Shown here: one piece after another, positions 22,233-32,399 of the stretch
How positions within the stretch are numbered: position 1 is the stretch's first letter
Layout of the letters: each line of letters starts with the position of its first letter
NCBI GenBank assembly: GCA_035771165.1
Contig: JAWNZC010000106.1
Coordinates: 3,007,501 to 3,071,500, forward strand
Length of the DNA: 64,000 bases
Origin: Paragorgia papillata
Taxonomy: Eukaryota; Cnidaria; Anthozoa; Scleralcyonacea; Coralliidae
Direction of reading: 5' to 3'
The notes under the pieces: generated by a model
Told to the model about the DNA's origin: nothing
The model's database searches: none
The model's input: the letters and a program-made list of their open reading frames with translations, nothing else
Program-made: the position numbers and the translations under genes

Positions 22233-22284
22233 TGGGCTAGGTTCGAATTTCGAGTCGCAAGCTCAAAAAAATAATTTCAGCCCA

Positions 22285-22720
22285 GTTTCATGGGCGATCT
22301 TTGACAACTGAATTATCAGTATAGATAAGTTTTGTGGAAACACCACGTATAATTTTTATTTGCTAAGCTTTCGGCCTGTTGACTCAGGCTTTCATTAGAG
22401 CAATAACAACAAGCTGTTGGCTCACGTCCTTTATAAACCAAGCAACTGATCAATTAAATCACGTAAGAATACAATGGCGTATCACGTTAATTTAATTAGA
22501 AAACAAAATCAAGAATGTTCTCCGAATAGGGCACACCACGTGCTGTTTAATGGCTGTCCCTCCTGAGAGATAGTGTGATGTTTTGCAATCTCAATAGATT
22601 TCCTTGTTGTTATTGCTCTGATGAAGGCCTGAGTCAACAGGTGGAAAGCTTAGCAAATAAAAATTATACGTGGTGTTTCCACAAAAGTTATCTATATTGC
22701 ATTATCGCCATGAAAACTTT
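22285..22720. repeat. Inverted pair of Penelope-type terminal segments with hammerhead-like cores
   Basis: Arms of about 110 bp (22285-22412 and 22604-22720) are reverse complements around a 190-bp centre. Each arm carries GCTAAGC, TTTCGGCCTGTTGACTCAGG or its complement, and a CTGATGA-like motif. This motif block is a hallmark of Penelope-like element ends. The PLE protein remnants lie 0.5-3 kb to the right. Confidence 0.7.
22618..22660 (+). ncRNA. Hammerhead-like motif in a Penelope terminal segment
   Basis: CTGATGA at 22618-22624, stem II GCCTG...CAGGT (22627-22642), then GAA and AGC (22644-22649). Helix III (AGC-TTA-GC) cannot close with the required U16.1, so activity is doubtful. The inverted partner near 22365-22400 has CTAATGA and is more decayed. 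Confidence 0.4.
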
Positions 22721-22799
22721 CAATGAATTATGAATTATGTTTTAATTTTTGAATTTTCACCAATGTTCACACGCAATTGTGAATTAATTTCATGTATTT

Positions 22800-22990
22800 C
22801 AATTTCACATGCGAAAATACCTGACATGTGAAAATATCTGACATGTGAAAATATCTGACATGTGAAAATATCTCACATGTGAAAATACTCCACATGTGAT
22901 CACATGTGAATTAATTTATGTCTCAATTTCACGTGTGAAAATATCTCACATGTGAACATTTTCACATGTTCCAATTTCACATGTGAACAA
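22800..22990. repeat. Minisatellite with TTCACATGTGAA palindrome
   Basis: About nine units of 19-20 bp built on CACATGTGAAAATATCTGA. The embedded TTCACATGTGAA makes the units self-complementary. Confidence 0.85.
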
Positions 22991-23057
22991 GTAAGCAGGT
23001 TGGTACCAAAGATGGTTTGTAAATTATAGCAAAAAAAATATTTTTAACAAAACATAC

Positions 23058-23100
23058 CTCATCTAGCTCTTCAGTAAAATTAAAGTCAATCAACGGGAAA
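23058..23100 (-). CDS. SNX25: SNX25-like exon: linker between PX and Nexin_C
   Basis: This exon is 43 nt, acceptor TTTTTTTAG, donor GTATGT. Its first base completes the GC left by the PX exon (GCT, Ala), and it then reads FPLIDFNFTEELDE and ends in phase 0. The acidic, hydrophobic-spotted linker fits the region between PX and Nexin_C in SNX25 relatives. On its own the exon would be weak evidence; it is supported by exact phase agreement with both neighbours and by strong splice sites. Confidence 0.75.
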
Positions 23101-23223
23101 CTAAAAAAACAAACAACAAATATTTGTGATATATAGACTTATTCTGCGATAGCGGCGTCATATTAATCGCAATGCATTGTGGTATATAACATCTCACAAG
23201 CCCAAGTTTATAAAGGTGAGATG

Positions 23224-23619
23224 TCAGAAGAGAGAAAGTAGGAAAGAGCAGATGTTTGCATTAAGCGACGGTTTAATCTTCTGAATGAGTAAGCTTTTCT
23301 TAATTAGCAGATCAGTGCCAGAAGTGCCAGAAGTTACAATGGTAAAGTCCTTAAGAGATATGGTATGGCGGGTTTCACAATGGTGTGAAAGGATACTTGA
23401 GGGCGAAGGATTAGTGGGTTTATTGCCAGTAATGGCAGAAACACCCATATGGTCATTGGTCAGAAACTTGAGTGTGGAGAAGTCGGCTAGTTTGGCCGAT
23501 ATACAACATGCTACAATGTTGACACTCAAATTGATAAACAACCTAAGATTTAAGACCTTTGCGTAACATATCCTTGAAACGAAAAAAGTGTGATAATCGA
23601 ACAGTTGGGCGAAAAACAA
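23224..23619 (-). pseudogene. Penelope-like element GIY-YIG endonuclease C-terminus
   Basis: The minus-strand frame reads NDHMGVSAITGNKPTNPSPS, then SILSHHCETRHTISLKDFTI, and ends LLIKKSLLIQKIKPSLNA...LSLF. The H-x-G-S...TG...SI..H...C...DF and LLIKESLLI.K.KPSLN blocks are the C-terminal end of the GIY-YIG domain of Penelope-like elements. The part upstream in the frame no longer reads as the GIY-YIG start, so it is frameshifted or replaced. The last 70 bp occur again, inverted, at 25470-25535. Confidence 0.8.
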
Positions 23620-23639
23620 TACGAAGATTGATATGCGGA

Positions 23640-24915
23640 AAACTAGATGAAAATAATTTTAAAATTTGTGTACGGAGTTGGAGAGAGTGTTGTCCAGTGA
23701 AAGGAAGAGAAAAGTAAACCAATTTTTTAGGTGCTAGCGAAACTTTGGCAGTAGGCGAGGAAATTTTATCTAAGAATAAACGGACGGCTTTTTCAATAAG
23801 GTTTTTAGAATATAACCTTTAAGAATAAATGTTTGTTTACATTTTTCGATTTCCAAAAGAAAATTTTCATAGGAAGAACAAATGTTAAAATATCGTTGTA
23901 AAAGAGTAAATAACATTATTTTTTTATCAATCGTCAGCGGGCGGAATCCTAGGTAATGCTGCAATTTGATTGGCTGCGTGAGCGGGCAGTTTTTTACGAT
24001 ATCTGACCACGGTCACGGAATCCTAAATTTAATTTTAAAATTCATTTAAAATTGACCGATTTTAATAACTATTTCGCTTGCCACAGAAAAAATAAATTCA
24101 ACAGAGAGCTACGGGGATGCAAATGAGTTTTATTATCCAAATGGTTTTGACAACTTCATGTGTAAACAGCGAATTTAAAAAAAAAACGCTGGGAAAACTG
24201 AAAGCAAAATTTACGAGTTGACATTTATAAAGAAAACAGTTTAAAACGGTAGGAATAACATACATAAACTTGTGAACACAGTATTTTGAATCACTAAATG
24301 AAACTATATAGAAATATATATAAAAAATCATACCACGAGATTAAGATAGAAAAGCTCAGTGAAACCTTTTGACACTAAACTGTCTTTCTTCTGTTATCCA
24401 ACCGCTATACTCAACAAAACCGCTACAAGCTTTAAGTCTTTTACCTTTTAACCAAACATTTTCCACATGCCAACCTCATCGTCTCATGTCCTTGAAACTT
24501 GAAATTACAAATGGCTTACTGACAAGCATTTTCGTCTTCAAACTCGAGGACCACACTTTCAATTTTCATGCAGTCAGCCAAATATTGAAAGCGACTTTCC
24601 ATGCAAGCGAACAGCCAAAAACGAGCAAGCGACGAAGAAGAACGACGAAGAATCTTTATCAACTAAACTTTAAAAACACTTGGACTGCATTTTGACTTCC
24701 CTTCGTAACTAGATCTTCGAGTTTTGAATGTTTTTTTATGACAAAAAAGGTTCCAAGTTTCCCTGTACAAAGAGTCAGTAAGACTGCATGTCGGCAGTTG
24801 TTTACTCTCGAACGATAAACTTTGGACTTTTGAATATCACGTGAACGTCTTCTCGATTACGCAACTTAATTCAATTATGTTAATTTCTCTAATTATGTAA
24901 CCAAAAAATAAATAC
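23640..24915. other. DNA between two Penelope remnants, nothing recognised
   Basis: AT-rich, no domain. It contains the plus-strand frame 24369-24695, which shows no known motif. Confidence 0.45.
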
Positions 24916-25055
24916 GTTATTTACCGTTTTGGTCGGTCCGTATAGAAAAATATTTGCCCTCGGTCTCAAAAATGTCCCTCGGCCTGCGGCCTCGGGCCTT
25001 TTTTAAGACCTCGGGCAAATATTTTTCTATACGGACCTCCCAGCCGGTAAATAAC
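24916..25055. repeat. Hairpin element, 140 bp, GC-rich apex
   Basis: The left arm begins GTTATTTACCG and GGTCCGTATAGAAAAATATT; the right arm mirrors it and ends CGGTAAATAAC. The apex around 24977-24995 is CCTCGGCCTGCGGCCTCGG. Same design as the hairpins at 10514, 11659 and 21802. Confidence 0.88.
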
Positions 25056-25093
25056 ATATATATCCTTTCTTATAAATATTCGGAATAAAACTT

Positions 25094-25480
25094 TCAAAAT
25101 TTGTATATAAACCAGTAGAGGCTGGTTTGCAAAAAAACAGAAGTCGAAAAGGAGCCATTGAGGTGAGAAATCATAATATCGAGAAAGGATAACATCTTGT
25201 CATTCTCTGTCTCAGCCGTAAAAGATATATTTCGATGTTGTCTATTTAAATAATTAAGAAATGGTTTTATGTGTTCAGTCGAACGAAAAAGTAGAAAGCA
25301 ATCGTCAACATATCTACGGTAAAAAACGGGTTTAAAATCAGCCGGACAATTGTAAAGCCAAGAATTTTCATGAAACGAAAGAAAAATGTTAACGAAGATA
25401 GGTCGAAGCGGGGAACCCATAGCAACACCGTCAATTTGTTGGTAAAGGGAGCCGTTGAAAAGAAAGTGAAGCTTACTCAT
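25094..25480 (-). pseudogene. Penelope-like element reverse transcriptase fragment
   Basis: Frame of 128 aa: F.FNGSLYQQIDGVAMGSPL, NIFLSFHENSWL, YRRYVDDCFLLF, FLNYLNRQHRNISFTAETEN and LSFLDI. These are RT motifs 4-7 of Penelope-like elements, with the catalytic YVDD intact. It begins exactly at a junction (25468-25486) where the sequence switches to the opposite strand of the same element type, so the reading is cut off there. It ends without the thumb region and endonuclease. Confidence 0.88.
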
Positions 25481-25535
25481 TCAGAAGATTAAACCGTCGC
25501 TTAATGCAAGCTCTTTCCCACTATCTCTCTTCTGA
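25470..25535 (+). pseudogene. Penelope endonuclease 3' end, opposite orientation
   Basis: The plus strand reads SLLIQKIKPSLNASSFPLSL then F and a stop. It is a second copy of the endonuclease end at 23224-23290, in inverse orientation and fused head to head with the RT fragment on the minus strand. This marks an inversion or template-switch junction. Confidence 0.75.
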
Positions 25536-25697
25536 CATCTTTCACATTTTGAACGAGCTTGTCAAAGCTCCTTGGCGACACGTGATTAAATATATTATTA
25601 TTATCCTTTTGTCCATACCTCTCACCTCGCATATTCTGTAATAGTTATTATTAGTATAACCTCTTTATATATTTGTAATTATTTATTCCCTCATTCA

Positions 25698-25737
25698 TTC
25701 TCTGAATATGTTGCGAGAAGCAACGAAACGTTAGAAC
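25698..25737 (+). ncRNA. Hammerhead-like motif at a Penelope 3' end
   Basis: Helix I TTCT (25698-25701) can pair with AGAA at 25733-25736. The core reads CTGAATAT instead of CTGANGA. Stem II is GTTGC-GAGAA-GCAAC, perfect. GAA and a minimal ACGT helix III follow, with GUU as the cleavage triplet. The core change probably inactivates it. It lies 160 bp downstream of the endonuclease stop, linking the ribozyme set to Penelope-like elements. Confidence 0.55.
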
Positions 25738-26042
25738 TCATTAAATTACTTTTAAACTCATGGCTTTGCTTCGTGTATTATGCTGGGCATTGATATTTAT
25801 ACTAAGATTAAGATATCCGCCTGGTTCATCAGTCCTATCTCATGCAAGCGTGTAGATATTACACATGATATGAACATCCTATATTTGGTGCTACTAGGCA
25901 GAGTCAACATTCTCTGAAAGGTACTGTCGATTAATTGAAGAACATTAAGAACATCAAGTTACATTAATCCCACAGCCACTCCTGTTAGAGTTACAACAAT
26001 TGAGCAGATGGGGCCCATCAACCTTGGTTGGTAACCCATCTA

Positions 26043-26600
26043 CACTCTTAAAACAAGGTGTGTTAAATAACACACTAAGGTGTGTTATCTAACACATTGC
26101 ATGTGTTAGGGTAACACACTAGGTGTGTTGTGATAGCTAACTATCTAACCTTAACACATGCACCTTGGTGTGTTAAGTAACACACCAAGGTGTGTTAGAT
26201 AACACACCATGTGTGCAATATAACACACAGGGTGTGTACTGTAACACACCTTGAAATAACACACCTTTTATAATAATTTTGAGTTACACACCTTTTCACA
26301 CAGGGTGTGTTAATTTAACACACTTTTGTAAGAAAACACACCTTTTCCTAATAACACACTATTTTTAAATAACACACCTTTTTCACATAACACACTTTTT
26401 CATAACACACCTTTTCGTAACACACCTTTTCCAAATAACACGCCTTTTCCCAATAACACACCTTTTTCAAATATACACCTTCTAATAACACACCTTTCAA
26501 AATAACACACCTTTCACAAATGGCGCAAACTAAAGCATTTTCCTACAACTTACAGTAACACACCTTTGAAATAAAACACAAGTACAATATAACATGCCTT
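26043..26600. repeat. AACACACC/GGTGTGTT array, left end of outer element
   Basis: Irregular tandem and inverted copies of an 11-12-bp motif, palindromic near the tip (for example AACACACCAAGGTGTGTT), turning into direct AACACACCTTTT copies inward. Confidence 0.85.
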
Positions 26601-26730
26601 TCTATAAATAAACACTCTTTCCTAATAATTCGTAAGAAATTAAACGTCTCTAAGACTTGTTACGCTGCTATTTCAGTGCTACTTAGACCTTAGTGATCAG
26701 AAATGTAAGAATTTTAAATGTGTGCACACC

Positions 26731-27218
26731 TAATTCCAGACAATCCAAACCTGGGTAAAATCTGTCAAATTCACTTGGTGAGCAAATAAGATAACATATT
26801 CCTGCATAATCAATGTTAAGGCGAGATGGCACATCTCTTAGCCGCCCTGGACAAATGGCACATTTAATACAGGTAGCAGAATTATGCAGTGATTTGTTTC
26901 TATTTTAACCATGTGTAATTGTAAGAGTGATCAGAAAATCCAGAAATTTAAGAATTTTAAATGTGCATACACCTAATTCCAGACAAACCAGACCTGGGTA
27001 TAATCTGTCAAATTCACTTGGTGATCAAATAAGATAACATATTTCTGCATAATCAATGTTAAGGCGAGATGGCACATCACTTAGCCACCCTGGACAAATG
27101 GCACATTTGATACAGGTAACAGCATTATGCACTATGCAGTCATGTGATTTGTTTCTATTATAACCATGTGTTATTGTAAGAGTGATCAGAAATTTAAGAA
27201 TACACCTGGATGTACGTG
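26731..27218. repeat. About 240-bp tandem repeat, two units
   Basis: Units begin near 26731 and 26973 with AATTCCAGACAATCC-like sequence and share AAATCTGTCAAATTCACTTG, ATGTTAAGGCGAGATGGCAC and CCATGTGT.ATTGTAAGAG. Further units continue at 32887-33560 beyond the inner insertion, in the same orientation. Confidence 0.88.
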
Positions 27219-27220
27219 TA

Positions 27221-27650
27221 CACTCTAAAAAAAGGTGTGTTAAATTAACACACCTTTTTTGTCAAAATTTTAACACACCTTAAGTTAGGTTTTCTAACAC
27301 ACCTTAAGGTGTGTTTAACACGCCTTAAGGTGTGTTGAACGACACACCTTAAGGTGTGTTAAGCACACCTTATGGTGTGTTAAAAAACACACCTTAAGGT
27401 GTGTTTTTGGCTTGTCCAAATTTTGACACACCTTAAGGTGTGTTTTGTGAAAAGGTGTGTTATTGCACACACCTTGTTGTGTTATTTAACACACCTTGAT
27501 ATGTTATATTAACACATGTTAAGATGTGTTACTGTTTCGGTGTGTTAATACAAAGGTGTGCTATGCAACATGCCCTGATATGTGTTATCTTACACATTGT
27601 CACATGTAGCTGTGCATAATAACACACCTTGAAACATGTCATTCTACACA
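27221..27650. repeat. AACACACCTTAAGGTGTGTT array, left end of inner element
   Basis: Palindromic units around AACACACCTTAAGGTGTGTT, decaying inward. Confidence 0.85.
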
Positions 27651-28050
27651 ATGACTAAGAGAAAATAAACATTTTTAAAAACATTTAACATTGTCAACAT
27701 ATTCAATATATTTTAACACATGAACTGCGAGTGTTTACATCAGGATGACATTAAAGTACATATATACTGTCAGTCACTTACTATAATAACTACTAATTAT
27801 ATACATGGTATACAGGAAGATGGTCATAAGCAAACCATTTTGGCAGTTCAAATTCCCAAATATTAACTGATAGCTAAACATCCTAGACTAACCACTTAAC
27901 AATGTTACATGTATGTGGTTCTGCATCTATATCCAAAATACATCATTCAGCATTTAGGATACTACATGAGATATTTAGAATGTTGGTTACTTTCAAAGTG
28001 TACTTAACAACAATCCAATCAGCAATGACACAAGGGAATCATCTTGAAGA

Positions 28051-28115
28051 TCAACAATCCTTTTCTTTCGTTGAGAAGTTGGCTTTTGCATCACTCAATG
28101 TGTACTGGTCTGGTC
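28051..28115 (-). CDS. Candidate terminal exon inside the inner TA element
   Basis: Minus strand: a good acceptor (TTTTCATTTTACAG) then GA, then PDQYTLSDAKANFSTKEKDC and a stop. The frame joins in phase with the candidate exon at 29291-29324, which leaves one G. No known domain. It could be a host gene piece carried by the element, part of the element's own gene, or chance; the matched splice phase is the main support. Confidence 0.35.
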
Positions 28116-28916
28116 CTGTAAAATGAAAATTTAAATTAGTTCAACAATTTGTTAACTAATACTTAATTAACTCAAATATTTAAAGGTATACAACAAAACT
28201 CAAAATTTCAATTTATAAAGCTAAAATTTTGATTTTGTTCAGTTGTGATTTTTGTTTCTTTAAATATTCATTTCATTTAACCCATTGATGCCTACAATAG
28301 GAATCATCTGCTGATAAACATAGTAAAACAAGACATTTTTGGCTGCCAGGAATAATTAAGTAATTCACTTGACCCAATACCATTGCTACCACCCCTTAGA
28401 GAGTAAAATCATCTGCTGGAGTGTGATTATTAATGTCAATATTAAACTTTATAATTACAAAGTATATTTAGGGACTATCGTCCATCATATATTGTATTAC
28501 AGTTGGGCTCTCAGATGTGATAATAACCTACTAGCTGACTAGCTTCCAAGGGTCAAGATTCCCTCCAAAGGTCACATGCTCATACATTCGTCCTAACTAC
28601 AAGATTGCAGTTACCGAACAAACAATTTGGACAGAAAATTCTACTTTCCTAGCAGAATTCTTGTAATTTTGAAGACAATATGAATTAGAATATAGGGATG
28701 TTCAGTAATGTATAATGAATATGCAGTATCTGCACTAAAATTATACCAATATTATTATACATGACACTATACCAGTTTAAGTCTTATCAAACCGGTCAAC
28801 TTTCTAAAATATCCAGATGAGTGATCTGTGTTTTTAGCATATCCATGGTACTGATGGTACTATATATATATATATAGTCAATAAATAAACTACTACACAT
28901 GTAAAAATCTCACAGC

Positions 28917-29250
28917 TTGTCAACAGGATGTGTTCGCAACAGGCTTGTAGTAAGGCTGTTAACAGGTTGTAACAATGCTGTTCATTCAAAACACTGCTAC
29001 AACATTGTTAGCATCAGCCTGTTAACAACTTGTCGAATGCAGAACGGTAACATGTTGTTGGAACAACTTGTTATCAGTCTGTTGGAGTCATCAACCTTGT
29101 TACAAGTTGTCAACAACCTGTTACAGACATGTTAACAGACATGTTAACAGACTGGGAACTACCAGTGCAAACACATCACAATGAGAGCCTGTTGAACAGC
29201 CTTGTAACAACTTGCTGGCAGGCATGTAACAACTTGCATGTTTTTACGTG
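28917..29250. repeat. Degenerate GTTGTTAACAGG-type repeat
   Basis: Many imperfect direct and inverted copies of AACAAGTTGTTAACAGGCTG-like motifs over 330 bp, giving strong self-complementarity. The short frames here are artefacts. Confidence 0.7.
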
Positions 29251-29290
29251 TGTAGTATATGAATTAAGCTTATTTAAGGATTTTACTTAC

Positions 29291-29324
29291 CAATATAGAC
29301 AGCAAGTTGAATGGTTGAACACAA
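29291..29324 (-). CDS. Candidate 34-nt exon inside the inner TA element
   Basis: Between the acceptor CCATGTTCAG and a consensus donor GTAAGT on the minus strand. It reads LCSTIQLAVYI plus one G, continuous with the exon at 28115. No domain recognised. The start exon candidate at 31915-31854 does not match its phase directly, so another exon would be needed between them. Confidence 0.35.
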
Positions 29325-29388
29325 CTGAACATGGTAAGTCTACCCTATGGACTAGAAAACAAGAGAAAATAATATATGAATGAATAAG

Positions 29389-29500
29389 CAAACAAACAAA
29401 CAAACAAACAAACAAACAAACAAACAAACAAACAAACAAACAAACAAACAAACAAACAAACAAACAAACAAACAAACAAACAAACAAACAAACAAACAAA

Positions 29501-29536
<36 letters not shown>
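29389..29536. repeat. (CAAA)n followed by (CA)n
   Basis: About 29 CAAA units, then about 16 CA units. Reading frames over it are low-complexity artefacts. Confidence 0.97.
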
Positions 29537-29541
<5 letters not shown>

Positions 29542-30192
29542 CATAAGTTACTGTTAGTCTGTTACCAACAATTTAATATTTCATAATGATGAAGAATTCT
29601 GGCGAAGATACACTAGTCACAATCAATAACTTTTACCTCAAAAGCTGAATGCTTTAGTTTTACATAAGATAATCCTTATCATGAAAGCAACGGTGGCTAT
29701 AAAACAAATGGTAAAAAATGAAAGAATGATGTGAAAGTTCGTTAGGAACCACAATTGACTATTACTGTAAAATTGAGAAGACTAGAAGAGATTAAGCCAA
29801 TATTGTTGATGACAAAAGATGATGATCGTCTAATAATAAACATTGACTTCAACTCAGGGCCGGATTAACGGTTCGCGGGGCCCGTGGCATATTATCAGCG
29901 CGGGGCCCCTTGACCCCGCCCCCCCCCTGTGAATTCAGGTTTCCCTGAAATCAGAAAGATTAAAAAATATCAATATTCCACGATTTGAAAAGTTGCCTGT
30001 GTATTTACAAAACAGAAATATACATCAATAATTGAACTAAAATCCAACGCAGTTTATATAGCATTAACAATTATATAAGTATTATTTTTACAGCAGCAAA
30101 GGTTAAAAGTCAAACTGGCTAAACAACAGGAACAATATTCAAATACATGATCGTCATGTCCATGTAACGTGTCTGTTATTAGAGTCTCATTC

Positions 30193-31172
30193 TCAGGCCT
30201 TGTAAACGTTATGCTTACGCGATTTCTTAAGAGCAAACTCGTTAATTACCGACGACATGTCAATGCTACGCAGAAGGCCATTTTCAATACTAAGCAGAAC
30301 AAGGCTGTTCAGTCTCTTCTGCGTCATGCATGATCTGAGCTGATTCTTTATCAGCTTAAGTTTGGAGAACGACCGTTCTCCAGAACAGTTCGAAATCATC
30401 AGACTGAGATAAATACGGAATGCGATGACAGTGTTCGGAAATACAGTTTCCAGATTTTTGGCCACAAGAAGCCTGTACATGCGCAATTCCAACGAATCCA
30501 CGTTCAATCTGACGTCGTCATCATCTTTCGTTATGACGGCTTCGTCATCAGAGTCATCAGAGTCGATCGTAGATGGGGCTGAAGAAGTTGCAGGAACTGA
30601 AGCTGTAGTCACTTCCAATGATTTCTTAACGAAGTCTGTGTTAAGAAAACCAGAAAACTGTAACAATTCGTCAGAGACAGACTGGCTTCTAGATCTGTGG
30701 GGTATGCCTCTTGAAGGATCTTCGCACTTTTGATCACTTCTTCAACTGAAAGGTCCTTGAGCTTTCGCAGGAAGCCAAACCTTGCAGCAATACCAGTGTA
30801 TGCACCCAGTCGTTTCCGCAACTCAGCATCAATGCTGTCGATTATGACCAGGAACGTACCCGTACGGAACTTACTGGCTGGGGTCTGCGACAATTCAGGC
30901 GCTGATCCTGGTTCGTCGTAACGGCGATTTCGTTGACGCACACGTTTAACTTCGTCCGTGTACTGGTCGCATTCACTGAGCTTCTTCCCCTTAGCTTCAA
31001 ACTCATCAAATCTTATCCGCAGCTTACGGATGAATTCAATCAGCGATTCATAAATTTTAACGGCGGTGTTAAGGTCTTGGTCGGCTGATTGCAGGACTTG
31101 ATTGTTCGCGTGAAAACGATGCAGGATGTGGTGCCACAGAACTGCAAGAATTCCGGACTCGAGTCGGTTCAT
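30193..31172 (-). pseudogene. hAT transposase C-terminal half, frameshifted
   Basis: The first frame (31172-30609) carries the middle of the transposase, with FMNRLESG-like, SEFDEFEAKG-like and DAELRKRLGAYTGI segments. The second (30666-30193) carries the dimerisation domain: FPNTVIAFRIYLSLMISNCS, GERSFSKLKLIKNQLR, LLSIENG. The frames switch near 30640, where both read through the same LLQFSGFLNT region, so one base was gained or lost. The N-terminal BED or THAP finger and first catalytic residues are absent. It resembles the ZMYM/hAT-like transposases of invertebrates. Confidence 0.88.
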
Positions 31173-31209
31173 GTAGGCGGCAAGTCCACCAGCTTCCTCT
31201 CTGGTTCCG

Positions 31210-31440
31210 GCCTGCTTTTATAATTTTTGGGGCCTCCCTAGCTTTTTTATTTATGGTATCTTGCTTTTTTTATTTTGGGGGCCTCGCTATAGCTTTTTTA
31301 TTTATGGGTTCTTGCTTTTTTTAGTTTTGGGGCCTCGCTAGTTTATTTATGGGTTCTTGCTTTTTTTAGTTTTGGGGCCTCGCTAGTTTATTTATGGGTT
31401 CTTGCTTTTTTATTTTTGGGGCCTCGGTTTTTTTTTGGTT
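31210..31440. repeat. About 44-bp tandem repeat within the hAT element
   Basis: Four to five units of TTTTGGGGCCTCGCTAG plus TTTATTTATGGGTTCTTGC. It occupies the place of the deleted transposase N-terminus. Confidence 0.85.
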
Positions 31441-31853
31441 TTTGGGGCCTGTTTTTTGAGTTTTGGGGCCCCGGCGCCTCGCTTTTTCATTTGCGGTACC
31501 TCTTTTTTTAATTTTGGAGCACCGTTTTTTTTACTTTTGTACGTGGCCTTGCGGTTTTTGGGGCCCTACACTTTTTGGGCCCCGCGCTAAAAAATCGAAA
31601 CTGAGCAAAGCGCGGGGCCCCTAAAAGCGCGGGGCCCCTAAAAGCGCGGGGCCCGTGGCATAAGCCACTTCAGCCATATGGTTAATCCGGCACTGCTTCA
31701 ACTACTTTATTAAACTTCGATCAGAATAAAATGGTTTGTATTGGACAATCAAACAGGAAATTTGACAACGAGAGCCAGAGAAAATTTCACATTACAATAA
31801 GTAGGACAACAGAAAACAAACGATAAATACTGAATCTCTTTACCTTGCTCGTA

Positions 31854-31915
31854 GCCTCGTGCGAGAGAAGCTTCTAGGACTTTCTTGGTTCAACTCGATT
31901 TCCATGGCTTTTAGT
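31854..31915 (-). CDS. Candidate first coding exon inside the inner TA element
   Basis: Minus strand: ATG at 31915, reading MEIELNQESPRSFSRTRLRA plus AG, then the donor GTAAAG. Start context GCCATGG is favourable. No domain recognised. With the candidate exons at 29324 and 28115 it may be a small gene carried by the element, but the phases do not yet connect. Confidence 0.35.
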
Positions 31916-32399
31916 TAAATCTTTCCGTAGAAGAACATGTTACTTCGGTGAAGACTGTCTTCCTGATCTCTTCGCAAACAAAAGGTCTTTTATTTCCAAG
32001 GGTTTATGTAGCTTGAATTTCAAAACACCATCACAAATGAATTTAAACGTGGCGCGCTGAGAAGGATGACGCTATCCCAAGTGTCAATGCGCGCTCGCTA
32101 GTTGCGCGGTATAGTGGCTGCAGGCGCCTGGGTACGCGGCCTCTGCACTGGTGACGGCGCTGTTTGCTGTTTAGCCAGGATTTTTATTGCTTGTAGCCTT
32201 TCTTTCTGAATTCTGATATGCTATTCTGTTTCGAAATTAAACACATTGATTCGGAATTACTTCATGCATATTTAGGTATAGATATAAAGTTTTAGACGTA
32301 GGGATATTTAAGCTAAACAAATGTTGTATTATATTTAAAAGATGTGTTTTTCCAAAGCGTTTGTTATTACTACCGAAAGTATTCTATTTGAAGAGTGAA

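Larger units (their letters stand above)
29855..31695. mobile_element. Complete hAT element with 8-bp target duplication
   Basis: Flanked by CTTCAACT at 29847-29854 and 31696-31703. Terminal inverted repeats CAGGGCCGGATTAAC and GTTAATCCGGCACTG, with a subterminal GCGCGGGGCCCGTGGCAT block on both sides. It is 1841 bp, shorter than an autonomous hAT, and holds only the C-terminal half of a transposase on the minus strand. The missing N-terminal half is replaced by tandem repeats (31210-31440). Non-autonomous, internally deleted; inserted in the inner TA element. Confidence 0.95.

Noticed and set aside
23285..23566. 93-aa plus-strand frame
   Set aside because: Shadow of the Penelope endonuclease on the minus strand.
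30425..30921. Plus-strand frames of 102 and 63 aa
   Set aside because: Shadows of the hAT transposase.
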